Shown: positions 37,370 to 41,992 of the stretch, piece after piece
Layout of the letters: the number at the start of each line of letters is the position of its first letter
Position numbering within the stretch: the stretch's first letter is position 1
Assembly: GCF_000975135.1 (NCBI RefSeq)
Contig: NZ_BBRF01000001.1
Span: 1-41,992, forward strand
Direction of reading: 5' to 3'
From: Demequina aurantiaca
GTDB taxonomy: Bacteria > Actinomycetota > Actinomycetes > Actinomycetales > Demequinaceae
DNA: 41,992 nucleotides
Made by a program: the position numbers and the translations under genes
Notes under the pieces: model-generated
Databases searched by the model: none
Told to the model about the DNA's origin: nothing
The model's input: the letters and a program-made list of their open reading frames with translations, nothing else

Positions 37370-38455
37370 ATGTTCGTCGCCTTACGTGACCTCAGGTTTG
37401 CCCGCGGACGCTTCGCGCTCATTTCTTCCGTCATCGTGCTCATCACCATTCTGGTCGGGTTCTTGAGCGGGCTTGCCGGCGGCCTAGCGTGGCAGAACGT
37501 TTCTGGGATCCTGGCGTTGCCTTTCGACAAAATGGTGCTCGCGGCAAGCGACAACGGCGCTGCAACGGACTTCTCCTCCTCCAGCATCACCCAGAAGCAG
37601 GCCGACACGTGGGCTGAAGCCGAGGGTGTCACCTCCGCTACCCCCGTAGGAATCACGACCTCGCGTGCCGAGTCTGAGTCCGGCGAGGCCGCGATCACAA
37701 TCGTTGGCTACGGTGCCTCTCCCAACCAGGAGTTAAGCCCCGAGGCGACGGTTGCGGACATTCCTCGAAGCATCGTGCTGTCCACAGGGGCCGCCGACGC
37801 GCTCGACGCGCAGATTGGCGACACCGTCACAATTGCGGGGTTCAAGCTCTTAGTGAGCGCAGTCGGCGACGACTGGTGGTACAGCCACACCCCCGTCGCG
37901 TACACCTCACTTGCCGACTGGCAGGACATCGCCGCAACCCAACGCGAAGGGACGATTTTTGCCACGGGCGTTGCCGTCACCGGATCGCCACAGTGGGACC
38001 AGGTAGCGTCCAACACCCACACCACAGCGAAGGGTCAACTGGCGTCGCTGACCGCCATTCCCGCCTTCGCCTCCGAGGTGGGCTCGCTAGGCATGATGAT
38101 CGCGATGCTGTTTAGCATCTCCGCCCTCGTGATCGGCGCGTTCTTCACTGTGTGGACTATTCAGCGCTCTGGTGACATTGCGATTCTCAAGGCACTCGGA
38201 GCCGCAACTCGCACCCTGATGAAGGACGCCCTGGGCCAGGCTGGCGTCGTCCTTGCTACGGGGGTGGCAGTAGGCGTTGCCGCCGTGATTGGAGTCGGTG
38301 CCATCGTGCCTGCCGCGCTGCCTTTCCTCGTGAGCCCACTCACCACGGCACTACCCGCAGCCCTTCTGGTCATCTTGGGTCTCGCGGGCGCGGCAGTCGG
38401 TGTCCGTTCCGTCACGTCCGTCAACCCACTTTCAGCACTTGGAGGTGCACGATGA
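37370..38455 (+). CDS. FtsX-like ABC transporter permease (MacB-type)
   Basis: A 361-residue permease with one N-terminal membrane helix (ALISSVIVLITILVGFLSGLAGGL), a large external domain (residues about 45-235) and three C-terminal helices, the layout of FtsX/MacB permeases. These export or extract lipophilic compounds or signal across the membrane. The ATG at 37370 has AAGGA upstream. Its stop overlaps the ATPase start by four bases (ATGA). It is divergent from the two-component system, which probably regulates it. Confidence 0.9.
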   Translation: MFVALRDLRFARGRFALISSVIVLITILVGFLSGLAGGLAWQNVSGILALPFDKMVLAASDNGAATDFSSSSITQKQADTWAEAEGVTSATPVGITTSRAESESGEAAITIVGYGASPNQELSPEATVADIPRSIVLSTGAADALDAQIGDTVTIAGFKLLVSAVGDDWWYSHTPVAYTSLADWQDIAATQREGTIFATGVAVTGSPQWDQVASNTHTTAKGQLASLTAIPAFASEVGSLGMMIAMLFSISALVIGAFFTVWTIQRSGDIAILKALGAATRTLMKDALGQAGVVLATGVAVGVAAVIGVGAIVPAALPFLVSPLTTALPAALLVILGLAGAAVGVRSVTSVNPLSALGGAR

Positions 38456-39171
38456 TCGAGTTCAGTGATGTGACCTTGACGTATCCCGACGGATCGAATC
38501 GGGTCACTGCCGTCAACCAGGTCTCTTTGACGGCAGTTGCCGGCACTGTCACCTGCATCACCGGGCCATCAGGCTCGGGCAAGTCCAGCCTTCTCGCGCT
38601 CGGCGCCACGCTGATCCAGCCGGACTCGGGACGCATCCTGATCAACGGCACGGACGCTGGCGGGCTCAGCACAAAGGACGCAAGTGCCCTTCGCCGTGAA
38701 CAGGTCGGGATCGTGTTTCAGCAAGCGAATCTGCTGCCTTCCCTCACAGCACTCGAGCAGCTGACCGTCATGAATGAACTCGGAACACAGGGTGCACGTG
38801 CCAGGCGCCCCGCGGCCGGCCGGCGAGCCACTGAGATTCTCGCGACGGTGGGACTGGCTGACCAGGCGCACAAGCGTCCACACCAGTTGTCCGGCGGCCA
38901 GCGCCAGCGCATCAACATTGCGCGCGCCCTCATGAACCGACCGAGCATCCTCCTTGTCGACGAACCCACGAGCTCGCTAGACCAGGAACGCGGCTCCCAG
39001 ATCATCGACATCGTGTTGGATCTGACGGCGTCCGAGGGAACGTCAACGCTACTTGTCACCCACGACACCAGCCACTTCGCCCGCATGGAGCGCGTGGTGG
39101 AGATGATGGACGGCCGTCTAGTTGACACCCATGCACGAGCAGCACGCAGCGCCAAGAGTGATGAGACCTAG
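38452..39171 (+). CDS. ABC transporter ATP-binding protein (MacB/LolD-type)
   Basis: A 239-residue ATPase partner of the FtsX-like permease. Motifs: Walker A GPSGSGKSS, Q-loop VFQQANLLPSLTALEQL, signature [15 protein letters not shown], Walker B ILLVDEPTSSLD, H-loop VTHDTSHFARM. The RINIARA stretch and length fit the MacB/LolD group. The end of this gene and that of the convergent SDR gene share four bases (CTAG, 39168-39171), leaving no intergenic terminator. Confidence 0.93.
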   Translation: MIEFSDVTLTYPDGSNRVTAVNQVSLTAVAGTVTCITGPSGSGKSSLLALGATLIQPDSGRILINGTDAGGLSTKDASALRREQVGIVFQQANLLPSLTALEQLTVMNELGTQGARARRPAAGRRATEILATVGLADQAHKRPHQLSGGQRQRINIARALMNRPSILLVDEPTSSLDQERGSQIIDIVLDLTASEGTSTLLVTHDTSHFARMERVVEMMDGRLVDTHARAARSAKSDET

Positions 39172-40286
39172 ACCGCTGACCAGCCTCCATCGGAGGGCAG
39201 AATCACGCCATTGATATTGGTCGCGTCATCAGACAACAAGAATGAGATGGACGCCGCCAACTCCTCGGGGCCCACCGGCGTCGGCATCGCGGCCATCGCC
39301 TGCTGAATACGAGCTCCTCCTAGGGCTGAATCGAAGTTCGCCTCAATGCCAGTAATGGTGGGGCCGGGCGCGACCGCGTTGACGCGGACACCTTGCGGAC
39401 CGTACATGAACGCCGAGCTCTTGGTCATGCCGACCACTGCGTGCTTGGAGGCGGTGTACGCGAGCCCAGCGGCCGAGCCTCGCAGTCCCGCCTCGGAGGT
39501 GATGTTGACGATCGAACCTGCGTGAGCGGCCAACATCAGCGGAAGCACCGCTCGCGACAATTTGAACGTGCCGGTGACGTTAACCGCCATGACTCGTTCC
39601 CAGACAGCGTCGGTCACCTCGTGTAGAGGAGTCATGTTGTCCATGATCCCGGCGATGTTCGCGAGGCCGTCTACCGTGTCTCCCGCCGCCGCGACAATGG
39701 CTGCGATGTCCTCCTCGACCGTGATGTTGCCCACGACAGGAACGATGTCTTCGTCGGCGTGCTCCGCCACAAACTCGTTCAGCCCGGTCTCGGACATGTC
39801 CACGGCAATCACGCGACCGCCCTCGCGCGCCACTCGTGAAGCGGTCGCACGTCCAATGCCGGAGCCGGCGCCCGTAATGATCAGCGTCTTGCCGGCAAAT
39901 CGACCGCCAGTGACCTTCTCCTGCCACTCGGGAAGGTCGAACTCGGGTTCAGTGGACACCGCTTCAGCGGCCGATGCCGTGTCCGCTTCGGGCGCCGCTG
40001 TCGCCGGGTCGAACGAGTCGGCTTTGGCAACGAGCTCCGCGATCTTGCCCTCGGTAAACTGACCCTTGCTCATGGGGATCAGACGCTTCATGCTCATTCG
40101 CCGCACAGGCCTCAGAGCTGACGCATCCTGACCCGCCTCCGCGAGCATCGCGCGTAGCACCGGTCCGCCCTGCGGGTGATCCAGCCACTCACCAATCTTG
40201 TTGTCTCCGGAAAGCCCGCTGGCTCCGGTGACCGCCGCAGCATCGGCGGTGGCGTTGTCTTGGTTCGTCTTTTTTCCAAACATCAT
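39168..40286 (-). CDS. short-chain dehydrogenase/reductase with N-terminal extension
   Basis: A 372-residue protein. The C-terminal 245 residues are a classical SDR: TGAGSGIG (138-145), NIAG, the catalytic Ser in NITSEAG, and YTASK. It should use NAD(P)H to reduce or oxidise a small molecule. The first 125 residues are extra: a mostly helical segment with IGEWLDHPQGGPVLRAML and RRMSMKRLIPMSKGQFTEGK, then an acidic Ala/Glu-rich linker (about 95-115). The extension's role is unknown. Two ATGs are adjacent (40286 and 40283), preceded by GAGGAG. The last bases overlap the ABC ATPase gene. Confidence 0.9.
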   Translation of the reverse strand: MMFGKKTNQDNATADAAAVTGASGLSGDNKIGEWLDHPQGGPVLRAMLAEAGQDASALRPVRRMSMKRLIPMSKGQFTEGKIAELVAKADSFDPATAAPEADTASAAEAVSTEPEFDLPEWQEKVTGGRFAGKTLIITGAGSGIGRATASRVAREGGRVIAVDMSETGLNEFVAEHADEDIVPVVGNITVEEDIAAIVAAAGDTVDGLANIAGIMDNMTPLHEVTDAVWERVMAVNVTGTFKLSRAVLPLMLAAHAGSIVNITSEAGLRGSAAGLAYTASKHAVVGMTKSSAFMYGPQGVRVNAVAPGPTITGIEANFDSALGGARIQQAMAAMPTPVGPEELAASISFLLSDDATNINGVILPSDGGWSAV

Positions 40287-40331
40287 GACTCCTCGCTTAT
40301 GCGTACCTTAAGGTCCGAACGTTCAACCTCA

Positions 40332-40347
40332 GCGTACTTCGGTACGC
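40332..40347 (+). other. UUCG-capped hairpin in surface-protein leader region
   Basis: GCGTAC-TTCG-GTACGC forms a 6-bp stem with a C(UUCG)G tetraloop, a very stable RNA fold. It lies in the 285-base gap between the SDR gene (minus) and the surface-protein gene (plus). Without a T tract it is unlikely to be a terminator. It could fold in the leader of either transcript. Confidence 0.55.
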
Positions 40348-40450
40348 GCCAGCGAGATAGGGACGGTATGCCGCGTGCCACACCCGGCCGAAGGTAACGA
40401 TTTAATGCACATACGCGTGCACGTTAAGACACCGCATATCTACTCGAGGT

Positions 40451-40484
40451 GGTGAGGGACCTTCGTCCCGATGCACCCCTCACC
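40451..40484 (+). promoter_or_regulatory. alternative hairpins upstream of surface-protein gene
   Basis: GGTGAGGG (40451-40458) pairs with CCCTCACC (40477-40484). Alternatively GGGAC (40456-40460) pairs with GTCCC (40465-40469). The two overlap at the GGG and are mutually exclusive, a layout seen in leaders that switch structure. No known riboswitch consensus was recognised. Confidence 0.4.
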
Positions 40485-40571
40485 GTGCGGCGTACATTCA
40501 TAAGTGACGACCTTCTCCCCGATGAAGTGGCCCAGGCCGATCCGGTCACACACTAGAGAAGAAGAACTAAA

Positions 40572-41992
40572 GTGAAGAACTTAAAGGTGTCCCCCACCTC
40601 TATCATCAAGCGCATCATCCTCGCCCCGCTCGCCATTGGCGCGATAGCGATTCCCATGCTCGCCATGGCACCCGCTGCCGAGGCCACCTCTACCCATACC
40701 CCTACCTACCAACTCACGGTCGTCGCCCGCGTTTGCCCCACCTACGCAGACGTCCAGGCCAATAAGGCACGCAACGACATCATGGAGTCCCTTCGTGACC
40801 TCGGCCACGACACCGGATACGCACGGCACGATTCAGTGGTACCGGCCAAAGAGGACGCCGGCGCCCCGAACTGCCACCCGCTCGAGAATTGGGACTTCAC
40901 TCTCGGCACAGGGTACAAGGGCAAGTCAGCAGCGACGCATCAACTGTCTACCGTCACGGGCGCGTTCTCCACTCAGGTGACCACCGGGAAGTCGACTCCG
41001 ATGCTCAACAACCATGGGGTTGCTACGGGCGCAACCATCCCGGCTGCTACGACGATCACCCTGACCGCTGACCAGGTACGTCACGCCACTCACGGCCAGC
41101 GCCTCTGGGTCCAGGGCGGTCACCCCACCGCTCCGCTCAACGGCCGGGGCACGGAGCTGGGATACGGTGCGCTGCGTTGCTCGAGCGACGCACTCAACGG
41201 AGACAACGTTGAGTACGTGACGTACCCCAACGGCGTAACCCACGCCTACTGCTACTACTACGCGGTGCAACCGCCGCCCACCGCGGGCGAGATCATCGTG
41301 ACCAAGAAGGTCACAGATGGCGCACACGGCACGTCCCACGCCACATTCACGGGAACTGTCCCCTTTGGCGATTCGGATGGCGATGGCGTCAACGACTTCA
41401 CACTAGCCGCCTCGAACGGACACCCCGACTCCGTTACCTACATTCGCGGCGCCGTGGGCGCCCACGACCCCGAGTGGACCATTACTGAAGCCAAGAGCGC
41501 GGACTGGGCCCTCAAGGGAAACGCCCCTGTCTGTACGTCGCGCGACGGATCCAGCGGCATCACCTACACCGACCGCGGTGTCAGCATCAAGCTCGCCGGT
41601 AGCGACCGCGTGAACTGCACCTACACCAACACTCCGGTGCCACAGCCGGAGGTTCAGAAGACGCCAACGCAGAAGGTCACCGCTACGCCGACGCCCCACG
41701 AGGTTGTCGAACCGCCAAAGGGCCCTTCGGTTCCGACACCGGACGTTCAGACGCCCCTCGTCACTCCTGACCTCGTCCCATCCCCTCAGCCCACTACGAC
41801 GCCGGGCTTGGTGCCAGCACGCGACCACGTCACCCCCGGAAAGGTCCCTACCGCGGTACCGAGCGAGAATCCCACTGCAGTGCCCAACCTGGTACCCAAC
41901 CGCAACAACGTCACCCCCGGACAAGTCCCCACCGCGGTACCGAGCGAGAATCCCACTGCAGTGCCCAACCTGGTACCCAACCGCAACAACGT
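40572..41992 (+). CDS. secreted cell-surface protein with C-terminal Pro-rich repeats, 3' end beyond the window
   Basis: An open reading frame from GTG at 40572 to the window end (473 codons, no stop). Residues 1-38 are a signal peptide with a long hydrophobic core (cleavage probably after AEA). Residues 45-235 contain four cysteines and a pattern (VVARVCPTYADVQANKARNDIMESL, LGTGYKG, ALRCSSDALNGDNVEYVTYPNG) found in actinobacterial surface proteins. Residues 239-353 resemble a prealbumin-like or SpaA-type beta domain (GEIIVTKKV ... CTYTNTP), with a Ca-site-like DSDGDGVND (267-275). From residue 357 it is Pro/Thr-rich; from residue 420 it becomes tandem 27-residue repeats. The ribosome-binding site is AGAAGAAG. 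A wall anchor, if present, lies beyond the end. Confidence 0.88.
   Translation, partial: MKNLKVSPTSIIKRIILAPLAIGAIAIPMLAMAPAAEATSTHTPTYQLTVVARVCPTYADVQANKARNDIMESLRDLGHDTGYARHDSVVPAKEDAGAPNCHPLENWDFTLGTGYKGKSAATHQLSTVTGAFSTQVTTGKSTPMLNNHGVATGATIPAATTITLTADQVRHATHGQRLWVQGGHPTAPLNGRGTELGYGALRCSSDALNGDNVEYVTYPNGVTHAYCYYYAVQPPPTAGEIIVTKKVTDGAHGTSHATFTGTVPFGDSDGDGVNDFTLAASNGHPDSVTYIRGAVGAHDPEWTITEAKSADWALKGNAPVCTSRDGSSGITYTDRGVSIKLAGSDRVNCTYTNTPVPQPEVQKTPTQKVTATPTPHEVVEPPKGPSVPTPDVQTPLVTPDLVPSPQPTTTPGLVPARDHVTPGKVPTAVPSENPTAVPNLVPNRNNVTPGQVPTAVPSENPTAVPNLVPNRNN
41829..41992 (+). repeat. 81-bp tandem repeats in surface-protein gene
   Basis: Two complete 81-bp units (41829-41909, 41910-41990), nearly identical, and the first two bases of a third encode 27-residue units containing VTPG-x-VPTAVPSENP and TAVPNLVPNRNN. 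PTAVP occurs twice per unit. A shorter, degenerate unit precedes them (VTPDLVPSPQPTTTPGLVPARDH). The array continues beyond the window. It probably forms an extended stalk through the cell wall. Confidence 0.92.

Noticed and set aside
40451..40484. Cyclic-di-GMP or other known riboswitch in the surface-protein leader
   Set aside because: None of the conserved core sequences of known classes could be found, so only hairpins are reported.
41829..41992. CRISPR-like repeat array
   Set aside because: The units are contiguous 81-bp repeats without spacers and stay in frame with a secreted protein.

Overview
This 42 kb window is chromosomal DNA from a high-GC Gram-positive bacterium. GTG starts, ATGA-type overlaps, actinobacterial riboswitch and surface-protein sequences and general gene style point to Actinomycetota, most likely Micrococcales (a Demequina- or Cellulomonas-like organism is a guess that the sequence alone cannot settle). 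No rRNA, tRNA, CRISPR array, transposase or integrase gene was seen.

Layout. (1) 345-3675, minus: gatC-gatA-gatB (amidotransferase for Gln-tRNA/Asn-tRNA), ending at a strong terminator; then a GNAT acetyltransferase (minus). (2) 4486-13986: a sugar-uptake locus, with a TetR regulator divergent from a cytoplasmic GH3 beta-glucosidase, followed by a five-gene Opp/Dpp-type ABC transporter (lipoprotein, ATPase, two permeases, ATPase). An 18-bp palindrome in the divergent promoter region is a candidate TetR operator. (3) 14080-25969: mostly housekeeping genes: ligA, a PLP threonine/serine dehydratase, a PAP2-diacylglycerol kinase fusion, pgi, a PhzF-like protein, an XRE/DUF2975 pair with an almost textbook leaderless promoter, an aldo/keto reductase, an epimerase, two small unknown genes and a MobA/MocA-like nucleotidyltransferase.

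(4) 25997-28880 is the most unusual part. A translationally coupled four-gene minus-strand operon (SAV_915-like, EspC-like, a 405-residue WXG/LXG-type protein with a Gly/Ala-rich hydrophobic C-terminal segment, and a membrane protein) looks like a type VII secretion effector/immunity cassette. It is bracketed by a 60-bp direct repeat. The right copy is the promoter and 5' half of a TPP riboswitch; the left copy is a truncated, decayed duplicate that breaks off inside helix P3. Beside the left copy lies a stop-containing fragment of an XRE regulator gene homologous to the intact one in this window.

(5) 28857-32097: the intact TPP riboswitch leads a thiamine-precursor uptake operon: a YkoF/MTH1187-type thiamine-binding protein, a permease, a THI5/NMT1-like lipoprotein and an ATPase. 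(6) 32125-40286: a second diacylglycerol-kinase-like protein, a DsbA/FrnE-like oxidoreductase, a YtcJ-like amidohydrolase, a NarL-type two-component system divergent from a MacB-like ABC exporter, and an SDR with an unusual N-terminal extension. (7) 40572-end: the start of a large secreted or surface protein whose 81-bp tandem repeats run off the window; its leader can form several hairpins.
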